In this document: positions 21,768-37,360 of the stretch, piece after piece
Layout of the letters: each line of letters opens with the position of its first letter
Numbering within the stretch: the stretch's first letter is position 1
Source: Isoetes taiwanensis
Taxonomy: Eukaryota; Streptophyta; Lycopodiopsida; Isoetales; Isoetaceae
DNA length: 64,000 bases
Assembly (NCBI GenBank): GCA_021234155.1
Contig: JAJEKV010000005.1
Span: forward strand, 18,582,089-18,646,088
Reading direction: 5' to 3'
Program-made: the position numbers and the translations under genes
Notes under the pieces: generated by a model
What the model saw: only the letters and a program-made list of their open reading frames with translations
Told to the model about the DNA's origin: nothing
The model's database searches: none

Positions 21768-24690
21768 ATTGATAAGAAAAGCTGAATTAGATCGAGAGTT
21801 TAAACCAAAAATAAGATTTCTCAATTTAGGAAGGAAGCCAAGCTTAGACATTGCAAAATCAAGAAAATCCCTTCTCACTGAATCAAAAGCACGCTTGAAG
21901 TCTAATTTAAGCAGCACACAATTTTGTTTAAAAATCTTGTTCCAGTGGAGACCCTCTATAGGAGCCACATAATTATCCAAAATATATCTTTTAATAAGAA
22001 AGGCAAACTGATTTAGGCTGATATTTCTGCAAAAAATTTTTAAGTCTAGAAGCAATGATCTTAGCACACAGCTTGTAGGTAATAATGGTTAAAAAGATAG
22101 GCCTCCAATCATGAAGATTGATAGGATGATCAACTTTAGGAACCAAAGAGATGAAACCACTAGAGATAGATGGATGCAAATGCTCAGACTTCCAGAAACC
22201 ATGTACAAGAGAAGTAAGATTCTTTTTAAGGATATCCTAGAATTTGACATAGAATTCAGCAAGAAATCTATCTGGACCAGGGGATTTTCCATTATTGAAA
22301 CTGTTTAGAATTTTTAGAATTTCTTCCTGAGAAGGCATAAAAACTATAGGATAGAATAGAATAGAATAGTTTTTTTTAACGTCCACGGAGACCAATAGGT
22401 CATGGGACCCATACAATGGTCTAGTACAATCATTACTACTAGGATTAAAAAACCCCTGCCTCGAAAGGTTTTCAAGGGAAAAACCTTTGCAGTAATGATG
22501 ATACTAGACAAACGGAGACAATGACTACTGAGGGCTTAGTAATTGCAGATGTTTATCTAGAACCTCAAGTATGTATAATGCCAAGTCATGCACAGATGGT
22601 GCTCTGAGAAGTTGTGGAAGCGTGGAATGGAATCAGGGCAACTCAGAAGAGTATGGCTTTCATCTTCAATAACCTGTAACTGGCAACAGGCACATAGTCT
22701 CGCTTCTCGCGGCAATTGCGGCCGCTCCCATCTACCTGTCTCAATCCGTAGCCTGTGGGACCCCGTGCGAATTGATGCAATAGCTACAAGCTTGTTCCTG
22801 GACAATGAAGCAAGCAAATAAGCTTGGGGCCCTGGTGCCAAGGTGGGATTTATGTGTGCATGATAATGACCAGTTTTCACTTGGGCCAAAGTAACTGCGT
22901 CCCATATCTTTTCAGAAAAACGACCATTGAGATATTGTTACAAAAGCTCAGGATCAGAACTGGCAAGCATCAGGCAGTTCTCTGGTTGCACAGCCCAACG
23001 GGCAAACCATGTAGTGCAATGCTCTTTCCAACATCGTTTCAAACGTTGAGGAGATTCAGCCATGGCAAGTGCAAGAACAGGATACCTAACATCATCCATA
23101 TGGTGCACCTTGCAGATATAGTAGAGATGGCGCTTCATGGCAGAATGTTGAAGAGGCCAAAAACCTATCTCTTGTAAAAGAATAGCATAGGGCACCGTTG
23201 TTTTAACTCCGAGGCTGTAAGTGAGAAAGGACTTTTGCACCCGCTCCAAGCTCTCCCAAGCACTAGCACTAATGGCAGGCCCCCACACTTCAGAACCATA
23301 CAGTAAAACAAGCAATCCATATTATCAGAGGCAGAAGGAAGAATAGTGTCAATGAGAGACTTAAAAGCATTTGCATTCTCAAGATCATTGAAGGGAATAG
23401 GTTTGCACTAAAAAAGGTCCTTATATTTAGAATGAAAAGTATTAGCAATATCTCTTTGACTAGTATGAATTAGGTCAGACTCATCCATAACCTCAGAAAT
23501 AGAGTTTCTTAGCAACCTGCATTTTGCCACCCTAAAAAAGAACTTTGTACTTCCATAATCCATTTCAGTTGTATATTTGATTTTGCATCTAATAGCAGCA
23601 CTTTTAGCTTCCATCTCTTCAATGTTTCTGATTTTCCTCTCTAAGATATCTTCCCCCAGCTGCAAACTTGAGTTACAGGGATCATTTTGAAGCAGAGATC
23701 TAATTTCCTTCATGTACCTAAGCAGATTATCCTTAGCCATATGACTCTCCTCATGCTTAGACGTAGACCAATTCTTGATCCAATCCTTGATTTTCTTTAT
23801 CTTTAGATAGAAGTTTTTCATAGATAAAGAATTATTATCCATGCCATTATTTTCCTCCAGATCCTTATAGAAACTCCTAAACTGAGAACATAACTCTTCG
23901 TTAGCAAGAAGAGAAGCATTAAATTTCTAAGGAGTATTTCATGTTCTTTGAATTTGAGTGACCTGAGAGGTATGAAGAAATTGAGGCTGATGATCAGATA
24001 TAGAAGTACCCTCATCACTAGTAACAAAATTGTTATCCCACATAGCAAAAGAAGGATTGGAGACATAGAATCTATCAAGAGTACAAAAAACCCTTGCATT
24101 ATCCTTCTGCTTATTAGACCAAGTGAAGCTTGAAGTAGAAGAGGGAATATAAATAAGATTATTATCAGAGATAAGGGCATCCCAATGACTTTTTTCAGCT
24201 CTTGTCATATTGATCTTATTCCCCAATTTGAGATCCAAGAAGGAGTATTGTTGAAATCTCTAGCCACAATCCAATTATCAATACTTTGGGGGGAAAGCCA
24301 ACAGTTTATCTCATTCCAAATAGGTTCCCTATCTTTAGGGCTGGTAGAGGCATAAATATTGATAATCCCAAAGGAAGAATTAGACACAGATAGAGTAACA
24401 GATTGCCACATTTTGGAAGGACTATTATAAAAATGATGATGGTATTAATATCTTTCTTCCAAATAATTGCTAAACCTCCACTAGCCCAACAAGACTTAAT
24501 CCAAATAGAGGAAGATCCAGGATAAATCCAGTCTCCTAAGTTACCACACTCAAAGGTAGGAAGCTTCAACTCTTGAAGAAGGATGATATCAGCATTATAG
24601 AGCTTAATCTGAGCTATAGCTCGTCTTCTTTTTAGCGGACCCTTAATTCCCCTTACATTTCAAGTGAGGATCTTCATTAGAACATCAAAA
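21768..24690 (-). mobile_element. L1-type LINE ORF2, decayed, with a nested LINE
   Basis: Read on the minus strand from about 24,680: an endonuclease start (MKIL..NVRGIKGPLKRR, ADIILLQELKLP; the usual W is a stop), later endonuclease pieces to about 23,940, a linker block (23,840-23,410), and the RT at 22,320-21,770 (FISLVPKVDHP, DWRPIFL, NQFAFLIKRYILDNY, LLKLDFKRAFDSVRRDFLDF). The catalytic YADD region and 3' end are missing beyond 21,768. A different LINE occupies about 22,345-23,315 in the same orientation. Stops and frameshifts are frequent. Confidence 0.8.
22345..23315 (-). mobile_element. Nested 5'-truncated LINE (hairpin-tail family)
   Basis: The minus strand from 23,315 reads MLVLLYGSEVWGPAISASAW, the end of the RT region, then a connector. 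Next come IRTGSHRLRIETGRW, CACCQLQVIEDESHTLLSCP (the CCHC-like C-terminal signature of these LINEs). The 3' end is the reverse complement of the hairpin tail (AACGTCCACGGAGACC, about 22,378), preceded on the plus strand by a GAATA repeat at 22,350-22,370. One in-frame stop lies near 22,938. Flanking L1 sequence continues on both sides, so this insertion is younger than the L1. Confidence 0.8.
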
Positions 24691-24812
24691 ACTAAAAAGG
24701 AAAAAGAAGAAGAAGCTACCTTTTGGCTCTTCTAGAATTCTTTTTACTTTTTTTACTTCTTGTATTTTCAGCAGGAGTTTTAATCAAAGCCAGAGAGATT
24801 GAGACCTTTATC

Positions 24813-24865
<53 letters not shown>

Positions 24866-25640
24866 TTTTTGGCTCAACTTTAGTCTCAATATAAGGGCTC
24901 CCCATAAGGTACTCCTCCTTATCCCAGTTTTTTTTATCACTCCCATATCCCTCATTGTCACTTGAATCAGAGAAACCCCCAGGAAAAATTGGAACATTCT
25001 ATTACTTTTAGAGTTAATCAAGGAAGAAACATTAACTAACATTAACTTCGCTGGTATCAACTCCATCTTGAAGCTCCCTTATAGTGAGAATATTTTCAGA
25101 AGTAGCCATATCACTTACTTTATTCTCTGGAGTCTCAGCTACAAAGTCAATGTCATGTACTTGAGTCGTGGTAATTTCCAATCCATATTCACAATCTTGT
25201 TGCCTTTGCAAAACCGGATTGACCTTACTATGAGAGTAAGAAACACCTTCCTGCAGAGAGGCCATATGATCTGCAAACTTATCTGAAATCTTGGGAGAAT
25301 TTGTGGAACATTTCATCATAGGAGAATCTAGGTCAATCAAAGAAGGCAAAGAGACAGAGGTCAAATTAGGAGGAATATCTGATTGGGCTGTTTGGATAGG
25401 AAGGAAGGACTATGGGAGAAAATAGATCATACGGTGTGCTCATATCTAAACTAGCATCATGCTCACCATTAAGGTTAGACAATGATGAGTTAGAGAAATC
25501 CACATGTCGCTGAGTATTTGTTGCTTCATGCTTCTTAGCAAGGTGACAATCCATTTCATCACTAGAAAAATCCTTAGGATCTTTAGGAGTTGGAATCTTA
25601 TGGTTTTGCTGAGAATCTTTAGCTGAAAGCAAACGAGGAT
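24691..25640 (-). mobile_element. Probable L1 5' region (ORF1-like), decayed
   Basis: Minus-strand frames (25,632-25,366 and 25,364-25,032) are rich in S, D, N and T (HEATNTQRHVDFSNSSLSN and similar) with no recognisable domain. Position directly upstream of the L1 endonuclease suggests ORF1 or its linker. A 34-base poly-T tract (24,827-24,860) interrupts it. Evidence is positional only. Confidence 0.4.
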
Positions 25641-26690
25641 TCTTTATAATTTCTCTATTATGCTATATATATTCTAAACGAGGTGCATCCTGGACTACCA
25701 CAGTCGTCGGATTCGTCGATTCTACGGCCCAGATCGTATGTTGGGGCCTCTGGGCACCTTTCGTTTTGCTTATAGTCATTTATGATTGGAGGCACCTATA
25801 ATTTTGAAATATGAAATACGATTTCGCGTAAGGTTTTGAGGGAATATCGAACCTCAAAACCCCTAGAATATTTATATTTATATCAAATCCCCCTAGAACC
25901 CCTTGTTATTTTGCTACATATTCTTGTGCTCTTCTTGTCTTTCAAGCGTGATGCAGGCTTGGCCATAAGGCTCCTAACCCTTTCACGTTAACCATATGTA
26001 TGATTGTGTTTTGCAGTTCGGCGCGATCCTCTCTCTTGACACTGAGGTGGTGGCCGATTTTCAGCAGTTCCGAGGTGGTTTCGGTTGCAGTTTTCACTTC
26101 TACCCCTTCTTGTTGGGGTGGGGGTTGGAAGTCGACATTTGAGGAGTTGCGGGCCGAGGCGCAGCTTTGGGCTACTCAATTCTGACTTGGACGGAGTTTG
26201 GATGTGGTTTTGGGTTCGAGAACTTTGTGGGTCGTGGGCCTAGTTATATGTCTTGAGCCTAGTTATATGGTTGAGGTCATTGTTGGATTTTTTTTCCACT
26301 CATTTTCACTCATGTTGGGGCCTCATTGTGGGTGCCCCTGTGGGTCATTGTATTTTCATTCATTCAGCTCAAGGGAACTCCACTTCATTATGTTGTTGTG
26401 CAAGGACCTTTCCCTAGAATATTGTTAAAAGACAAACCCAGGTTGTATCTCGGCAATTCGGCATATTGTTTCGCTGCAGTTGCATCAGATTAGAGCTTCG
26501 GTCTGCCTGGTCGATTACTCGGTTAGAATATTTGCGATCCAGAACGTATGAGACCGCCAGTTTACAGGAAACAATGGCTTTGGAACAATCACCAGCATAT
26601 CCTAGGTACATTCCAATATATACCCAAGATATGCCTTAACACAAACCCCACATAAGCGAGGGCTTGCCCCCTAGGGGCAACCCAAAAATA
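25641..26690. other. No gene recognised
   Basis: A short stretch near 25,670-25,760 is GC-richer. Nothing coding or structured could be supported on either strand up to the MITE at 26,698. Confidence 0.4.
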
Positions 26691-26697
26691 TCAATAA

Positions 26698-26863
26698 GGG
26701 ACGCCTCACATGTGAGCGACAAAACTTGCCGGACGTCAAGCCGTTCAAGACGGCTCTGGTCTGAACTGCTCCAGCAGTTCGAGGACGACCGGCTCAGACG
26801 TCAAACCGGCCGTCTCAAATTTCGTTCATGTGAATGCGTCTTAATTTACATGTGAGACGTCTC
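26698..26863. mobile_element. Harbinger-type MITE with TAA target-site duplication
   Basis: A 166 bp element with terminal inverted repeats GGGACGCCTCACATGT and, at the right end, the reverse complement of GAGACGTCTCACATGT (14 of 16 match). It is flanked by TAA at 26,695-26,697 and 26,864-26,866, the 3 bp TWA-type duplication of PIF/Harbinger elements. There is no coding capacity. It sits about 100 bp upstream of the probable 5' UTR of the Caprin-like gene. Confidence 0.7.
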
Positions 26864-26959
26864 TAAGCAATTTCATTTTGTTCAAATAGGATAAAAATAT
26901 CCGAAATTTGTAACAATGAATAATCAACGGCTGAGATGCTTGTCAAGTACCTAGAAACA

Positions 26960-29057
26960 GATGAGAGCCGTCGATGCAGGATATGAGGCATAAGGAAGAA
27001 AGGAGGGAGATGCATTTATGTTTGCCGTATTGTTTAGGGTTTGGCCATCGCATTATTCCCCACGTCTGTTGCCCTCCTCGGCTATGGCGTCTTTCTGAAG
27101 CCCGGTCGCCGCTCTTCCCTGCATTCACGTTATACATTTTCCTGGTTTATGTAGCTTGGTTTTCCTGCGACATCTTCAAGCTCTTCAGTTATCTCAAGAG
27201 ACTGCTGCTTAGACTTCCTGTAAGTTTTCTCCGTCTATAAAATTATGGGGGTTTAGGCAAATTTGTGAAATGGGTTTTTTGAGTTTTTCCTTTTTAGGTT
27301 TTTTCTCAGGGATATGGCCGCTGTTGAGGTTGCCTTATCTGAAGATGGCGGAAATGGTACCTCTAACGTTAACAAAGATGGGCCTGTCTTGACCATGATG
27401 AGCAAGCGGCTTAGAGCTTTGAAGAAGAAGTATAACAGGATCTTACAGATAGAGGAAAATAAAGCACAAGGAAAAACCATTGTCAAAGAGCAAGAGGAGG
27501 TGCTCAAGAGTAAACCAGGTGTTGCTGCCCTTATTGATGAGTATGAAAAACTAAGGCAACCTCTTCTTGTGGCTATAAAAGAAGAGGTTGCTGAAACAGA
27601 AAAAGAAAGAGAAAGGGAGCTGATGGCGTCAAAGGACAATTTAGAAGAATGCAATGGTGATATGCACCAAGTGGAAAATGGGGATTCACAAGAAGACAAG
27701 GCCTTGCATGAGGAAAGAGTAGACAGTGACGAAAATGCAGATGAAAAGCCAATACAAGAGATGGAACCTAATTATGATGACAGAATAGAACATGACAAGG
27801 CAGTTCAAAACGAAACTGAGTATACCAGTTATGGAGATGAAGAATTGGAACATGTCTCTCATTCTGATGCACATATTGCAGACTTGTTGAAGCTTCTTTA
27901 CTTTGCCCAGTTGTTTGATGTGAGATCTCAGGGCGAAGCACTTTGGAGGAAGGTTCATGAGAGGCATTCTTGTCTGTCATACGATTTTGTTACTGATGAC
28001 GTTACAGCTCCCTTATGTGAGAGTGATCTGGATGCTTTATCACTTTTCGGGTCACTGTTGACATCAAGACCGTTCGATGCAACAGTGTCTCATCAGGAGG
28101 CACTGGAGAGTTGCATTCAGCATGCCCGTCTTTGGCTGCTGAATTCAGATCTTCCAATCCATGCAGACCTTCATCATGTAACCTGTATCCTTTTCTCTGA
28201 AAGTTTCTGTCCTTTTTTTTTTTTGCAAATGTTTTTAATCATAATTGAGCTTCTGTTTTTATTCATTATTCCCTGTTTTAGGAAGTTTGTCTTAGTAGGA
28301 GTAGTTAGATTAAGGTTTCTGACCAAGTAAATCTATATTCCACATGATATGCTTTCCTCAACGTAGTTCAGACAGTGGCCTCCGAGAGAGACTCGACAGA
28401 ATTTTGTCATCTGGATACTTTACAAGGACTGCAGAACTGGCTCCAGCCGGCCAGTATACCACCAAGATTGTTGTTCAGGATGTGAAGGAGAGTGCAGAGC
28501 CCGAGATGGATACGTACGACTCTGATCAGGTATTTTAATCATCTTTTAAGTTCTTTTCATCAGAATACAGTAAATAAGATAACTCGATTCTGCATATTTT
28601 ATTGTCTAGGTGGAGCCTGAACAGCATTATTATGCTGGCGACTATGTTGGCTCTCTCCAGGCTGCCACCGAAAGTGGTTTAACATCCTCAGATCCTGCTC
28701 CAGCAGCCAATGCAGTTTCTTTTATTCCAGAAAAGTCTATAGGTTCTAACCATGTTCTGCCGGTAAAGCATCTGTTAATTTATAGATGTCAAAGTTAATC
28801 AGCATTGCATTCTGATGGCTGGTCTCTATGTCTTGGAATGCTGCAAGCAGGTGGAAAACCATGAAGACGATAACCAAGGCAGTCCTCATGCAAGCAGCGA
28901 ACATGAGCCCCCACAGGTCCAGCAGCAGCAATCAATTCCTGCAACCTCATCACAGATGCAGCAACCTCAGAACTCTCAAGGTGGCCCAATGCAATACTGG
29001 ATGGGAGGTTTTCAAGTTGTGCATACTGGATTGTATGCACAACTGAATGATTGGTAG
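26960..29057 (+). CDS. Caprin-family protein (plant Caprin-like / glycine-rich protein homologue)
   Basis: Caprins are RNA-associated regulators in animals; the plant members are poorly characterised. A 5' UTR intron runs from about 27,220 (CTTCCT|GTAAGT) to 27,309 (CTCAG|GGAT). Coding exons are 27,314-28,184, 28,372-28,529, 28,610-28,762 and 28,851-29,057, all with GT-AG sites and consistent phases (the T|AC codon at 28,184/28,372 gives VTYSGLRERL). Total is about 463 residues. The N-terminus has the family signature MSKRLRALKKKYNRILQIEE, GKTIVKEQEEVLKSKPGVAA and LIDEYEKLRQPL, a coiled-coil-like region. An acidic linker follows, then HIADLLKLLYFAQLFDVR and ARLWLLNSDLPI. The C-terminus is Q-rich (28,900-29,000) rather than glycine-rich, so it is shorter than I expect for the family. 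No breaks are seen. It looks like a functional host gene. Intron boundaries and UTR limits are my own calls. Confidence 0.82.
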
Positions 29058-29883
29058 GATGTCTGTTTTTAGATGGAAGATATGTAAGTTGTGGCTCATA
29101 TACTATACTAACCAGGGTTTTATTGAATGAAATTCCTCTGGGCGCTTGTTTTAAGTCATCTCAGTAACTGGACGTATCCCCAGAATTCTAGTTTAAGGCA
29201 CAATTTTGTGTGGGGAGTGTCCTGTTTTTTGACATTTTGCGCCCCATGGTAAGGTCAATATAAGCGTTTATTTTGTCCATCTGAGAAGCCTCAAATTGTT
29301 TTCTAATTCTGGATTTGTTGAGGTAATATCGCCATCAAAGAGCATGATAGATGAAAACCTTTGCGCGTGGAAAAAATTCGTCTGCATTGTATAGCAGAAA
29401 CTAAAGCCAGTGGAGAAACCTTATAAAAAAAATTTAAGGCATGGTGAGAATGACATGTCAACTTGAACCTTGTGGATGCAGGGCTTACTATTTGTCTTTG
29501 CCAGCCAATTTTGATCATTTAAAGGCAAGTTTAAGTATTGCCAAGCAACCACCGGCATTTCACTTTGGGCAATCTAAAGCATTAAGCAAATGCTCATAAG
29601 TTTCTAATTATTTTGTTTGGTATTTGTGGACTGTATCTCACGCATAGTTTGGCCTAGATTTTGCCTGGGTATTGTATGGAAAATTGTATGCAAAGCGTAT
29701 TTTTTAGCTGATTTGAGCTGCTTGTTGGCTGAGATGAAGGTAGCATTTCAAAATCGGCTAAGGCATGTGATGAATGTGATCCTAATAATTATTGTATGAT
29801 TATGATATGTAGCTTTTATACAAAACTTTTTGCCACTATGTTGAATACTAAGATTAGCACCTGGGCTGAAGCTAATAATATGA
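29058..29883. other. 3' flank of the Caprin-like gene
   Basis: Noncoding, AT-rich. It probably contains the 3' UTR and polyadenylation region in its first few hundred bases (AATGAAA near 29,127). Nothing else is recognised. Confidence 0.45.
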
Positions 29884-30040
29884 GAAGGAAGGACAATCGG
29901 GTTATGGGACCAGAACAAACAAAGGGGGCATAAGCCCTAACAGATCAGAGGGCCGAAGCCCAAAAAAGTAGAACATGGGGTCCAAGCCCCGTTTCAACAC
30001 AGAAATAACCAAACCAGAACGAAACAAAAAAAATACAAGA
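29884..30040 (-). repeat. Reverse-oriented LINE 3'-UTR fragment
   Basis: ATCGGGTTATGGGACCAGAA and AACAAAGGGGGC, with repeated AAGCCC phrases, match 11,573-11,700. The GGAAGGA stub at 29,885 corresponds to the microsatellite tail. It lies next to a plus-oriented LINE of the same family. Confidence 0.55.
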
Positions 30041-31620
30041 GCAACAGGGCGAGCTGGTTTCAAAGCCAAGAAATCTATAACTAATCATTTGGTCACTATG
30101 AGGGCAATGATGGACTCTGTGGTCGGGAAGAAGAAACCTTTGTATGCCTTATTTGTAGATTTTTCAAAAGCCTTTGATATGGTTGGAAGAATGCACTTGT
30201 GGGATAGAATGGTTGCTCTCGGGTTGTCTTCTACATACAGATACATAGTGGCGAGGCTCTACGAGAGTGTGCTGATCCAACTCTCTTTTCCTTATATTAG
30301 TGATGAATATGTGGAAAGTAATATGGGTGTTAAGTAGGGCTGCCCGTTATCTCCCCACACTGTTTGGTCTTTTCATAGATCAATTGGAAGAGTGGATAAA
30401 CCTAAATCCTCTTAATGAATATATTTTGATGTTGCTGTTGTATGCTGATGATGTGGTACTATTATCCAGGAGTGTGGCAGGCTTGCAGAAGCACCTAGAT
30501 GTCTTGGAGAGTTTCTGTGATACAATAAACATGCGGGTGAACATGGCTAAAACCAAGATTGTGGTGTTCGAGGCTACTAAAGTGGATCATGTGAAGGTGT
30601 TTTATAAAGAAGAGCTTGAGACATTGTGGACAGCTACAAGTACCTTAGTCTCGTTGTAGACGAAAGTCCAAATTGGAATATATCAGCGGAGCAAAAAGTA
30701 GATGGTAGTCTTAAAGCTCTATACGCCATGCAGAGGAGGTGTAGGAAGGCAGGCCTATGGGGTTTTGGCATGAAGAGACAATTGTATATTGTATTGGTGC
30801 AACAAGTCGTGCTATATGGGTGCGAAGTCTAGGGGCCAAGATTGGCCTTGGATAGATGGAAGAAAATTGAAAAAATACAGAAGAGATTTTTTCGAGCTGA
30901 ACTAGGAACCAAAATGCAAACGCCATATGATATGCTGCTAATAGAGTGTGGGATGCTCTCTTTAGAAGAAGAAGCACTTTGCAGGACTCTAAAATATATG
31001 CACAAAGTGCTCTATGTCATGCTAGATGATAGTCTGCCAGTTGGAGAGAAGGCGTGGTCAAGAAGGAGTTCTACAAAAGCCATATCAATTCCATGTTACA
31101 AGGGGCTGGGTATTTGCAAGAAAACATTTCTGTTAAACATAGCTAGGGTGAGATTGAGCTCACACAGACTTGGGTTTGAGCTAGGCAGATGGAGTGATAT
31201 TCCACATGAGCTTAGGGCATGTTGGGTATGTGGCTGTGGGATCCTTGAGGATGAGGTACATGTGTTGTGTGTCATTGTCCAGCATATGTTAGCATATGCC
31301 TTAATCATGGTGTGCAGGTCCAGACACTTCTTGAATTTTTTAGTTTTCCAGGAGGTAAAATTAGTGCATGTATACTTGATATCTTGGACCATAGGGAAGA
31401 GTGCCTGAAGAAAATGGGTGTAGAGGAGATGGATGAGGAAGAGATTGGGGGTTAGTGCATTATTATCAGATGATGCATTAGATGATCTTTTTTATAGTTG
31501 ACAATGTATTGTTTTGGACGTCTTATAGACCTGGTGGTCTCACGGACATAATAATACAATTTCTCCCTCCCTCCCTCCCCCTCTCCCCCTCCCCCCTCTC
31601 CCTCCCCCTCTAAACTTAGA
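30041..31620 (+). mobile_element. 5'-truncated LINE (RT to 3' end), hairpin-tail family
   Basis: Readable in order: AGFKAKKSITNHLVTMRAMM, PLYALFVDFSKAFDMV (RT catalytic D), GVK then stop then GCPLSP, LYADDVVLLSRSVAGLQKHL (catalytic YADD), VLYGCEV then stop then GPRLALDRWKKIEKIQK, LSSHRLGFELGRW, CWVCGCGILEDEVHVL. The 3' end (31,525-31,555) has a hairpin variant AGACCTGGTGGTCTC followed by GGACATAATAATA and a (CTCC)n tract at about 31,563-31,610. Stops are single-codon (TAG at 30,335 and 30,830) in otherwise open frames, so decay is moderate. Confidence 0.85.
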
Positions 31621-31682
31621 TTGAGCTTCCTCAATCTCAAAAAACTATATTTGATGTTATTTCCTACCAAGAGAGCCACCAA

Positions 31683-35359
<3,677 letters not shown>

Positions 35360-35860
35360 CTAGAAAGGTTTCTCCCCTTCAAAATTGCCAGGAGGGTCAT
35401 AATTGCACACAACAAGGGTCTCACCGTTTGGACATTTTACGTCAGCACAACCGACCTTTTGAGTATCCTTCCACACTACTTGTGTATAGTGGCCACACAT
35501 AGCAGCACAAGAGTTACTTTCATATGTGAAGTGTTGCTTCTCTTCCACCCAAGATTTAACAGCCTCATCTACACCCCATTCCTTTCCAGGACTGCCCCAA
35601 AATAGATTCTCACCATATGGCCCATTCGAATGCTTCATTGCACAGTTTTCAAAATCTTTCTGATGGTTTGCCCAATATAGCGAATATGTGGCCAAGGCAT
35701 CGTCCCATGTTAGCTCAGACACACCAGTTTTTGTTCGCTCTTCATTGTGTGAAGCTAGATATGCTTCTATGTTTTGAGCACAACCATATGAAAAAATTGA
35801 AGTCGTTATTGCCAGGCATAATATGATGCTTAGAGCCAATTTACTTCCACGTTTCACCAT
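35360..35860 (-). CDS. Pathogenesis-related protein 1 (PR-1), CAP domain, secreted
   Basis: A single-exon frame of 166 residues, the usual PR-1 size. Residues 1-28 form a basic-hydrophobic signal peptide (MVKRGSKLALSIILCLAI... ending YGCAQ), so the mature protein is apoplastic. The CAP domain follows: YLASHNEERTKTGVSELTWD, YSLYWANHQ, CAMKHSNGPYGENLFWG (CAP H and E residues), AVKSWVEEKQHFTYESNSC, MCGHYTQVVWKDTQKVGCAD (the CAP signature GHYTQVVW) and LVVCNYDPPGNFEGEKPF. Six cysteines in the mature part fit three disulfides. PR-1 proteins are defence-induced and bind sterols; the CAPE-like C-terminal peptide region is present (NYDPPGNFEGEKPF). No breaks. The start is chosen because it gives a proper signal peptide. 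It appears intact and isolated among transposon debris. Confidence 0.95.
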   Translation of the reverse strand: MVKRGSKLALSIILCLAITTSIFSYGCAQNIEAYLASHNEERTKTGVSELTWDDALATYSLYWANHQKDFENCAMKHSNGPYGENLFWGSPGKEWGVDEAVKSWVEEKQHFTYESNSCAAMCGHYTQVVWKDTQKVGCADVKCPNGETLVVCNYDPPGNFEGEKPF

Positions 35861-37294
35861 TTTAGATCTGAAATGCTAAAAACAAGCATTAGAAAAATTC
35901 AAATCTAAGCAAGACGAATATCTTATCAAAACATATGTATATAGCAAGAAAGGAGTTGAACCTTTCTAATGAGATCAAATGAATTTTCATCAAAACCTTT
36001 TGATCTACATCATTTTTTTATTTGATATATAAATATAAATGCTCGTTCTTGTTTGTGAATCTATGTAAGCTTAGATCTATGGGTGGTTTTCCATGAGCGC
36101 AAAACCTAGGTTTTCTTCAGGTGAGCGAATCCTGCCAGAGTTTTTCCATGAAATAGCGACCTGGATCGACTCAAGAGTTTATCTGCTAATTCTTAGCACC
36201 TAGGTTCTCTATCTGTGCAAATACTTGTTTGATATTGTAACTAGAGATCTTGAGTTCATTGTTGGTCACTTCTGTTCAAAAGAACAAGGATCATATTTAG
36301 ATGTCCATGGGAATGCTACTTGTTTGGATTGAAGTCCACCATTGCTACGTGGCTTAAAAATCTCAAGTATGCTAAACCCATGGAAGCCACCCTAAGGATG
36401 GAAGGTGGAGGCACGAATATGCTATTGGGGCATGGATACGCTCTAATTATCATCAATAAGGCACAACCATGTTACTTGTATAAAAGGACAAAAACAAAAA
36501 TGATATTGAAAGATCAAATTATTTTGACAAATAGATTTTTGTTGTGAAGGATGAAAAATAGTTTATTAACCAAATCTATTATTCTCAAACAGATTGTTAT
36601 TATGCATTTATAACAACATATGCGTAATGTGATGTTATGTCCATGTCGCTTGTATCCAAATCTAATCAATTGAAAGGTTTGAAGGCTTGAGAATAACAAG
36701 AAACTACGTGAACTCCAATGACCCATGAGACACAAGAAAGACTATGTAATAAAAAAAAATTAAAAAAAAAAAAAAATCACAAAAAGATAACTTTCTAGAG
36801 TATTGAATTGTGTCTGTCCTATTTTGAAACTAATTTCCATCGTAATAAAGATGATACCTGCAAAACAAAATGTATATGCATCCAAATGCAGGACCATAAT
36901 GTAGAAACAAGCTATGACACTTTCGCATTTTTATTGTCTCTTCTTTATTACAGGAATTTAATGTCAAATCTCATAAAGCATTTTATGCAAAATATCAGGA
37001 TTCTCAAATAAGGGCTTTCAAAATTGCAATAGAAGATTACGCCAAACAGCATTAGATACTCGAAATAGCACAGACAAAAAAAGCTTTTCCTTAATTCGTA
37101 TGAGAAACAGAACAGGAAACGAAGCATGAGCAAGGAATAATTTAGATCTCTTCGATAAAAATTTTCTAGATTTTAAAAATCAATGGCCTACCTTGGGAAA
37201 GCTTCTCCTCCCGATTTGTTTTCTCCAAATGTCTCTTCGTAAATCTCCGTTAACTAACGAGCCGGCGTTAACATATCACCTTATTTTGCCATGT
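35861..37294. other. Upstream flank of PR-1, otherwise anonymous
   Basis: On the minus strand a TATA-like TTTATATTTATATATC lies at about 36,017-36,033, some 160 bases before the PR-1 start codon, and could be its core promoter. The remainder, to 37,294, has no recognisable gene. A poly-A tract lies near 36,750-36,775. Confidence 0.4.
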
Positions 37295-37360
37295 CACCTA
37301 ATTGGGTCCCATAGGCCGGTTGGTCTCCGTGGACGATAAAAATCTTTCTTTTTTTCTTTG
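37295..37360 (+). repeat. Solo LINE 3' tail
   Basis: GGGTCCCATAGGCCGGTTGG then TCTCCGTGGACGATAAAA and a TTTCTT-rich tail. It matches the 3' end at 4,012-4,072, with compensated changes in the stem (GGCCGGTTGGTC versus GACCGATTGGTC). No LINE coding sequence precedes it, so it is a very short 5'-truncated copy or a SINE-like derivative. Confidence 0.65.

Noticed and set aside
24716-25066. Lysine- or phenylalanine-run frames
   Set aside because: They read through a 34-base poly-T tract inside a decayed L1 region.
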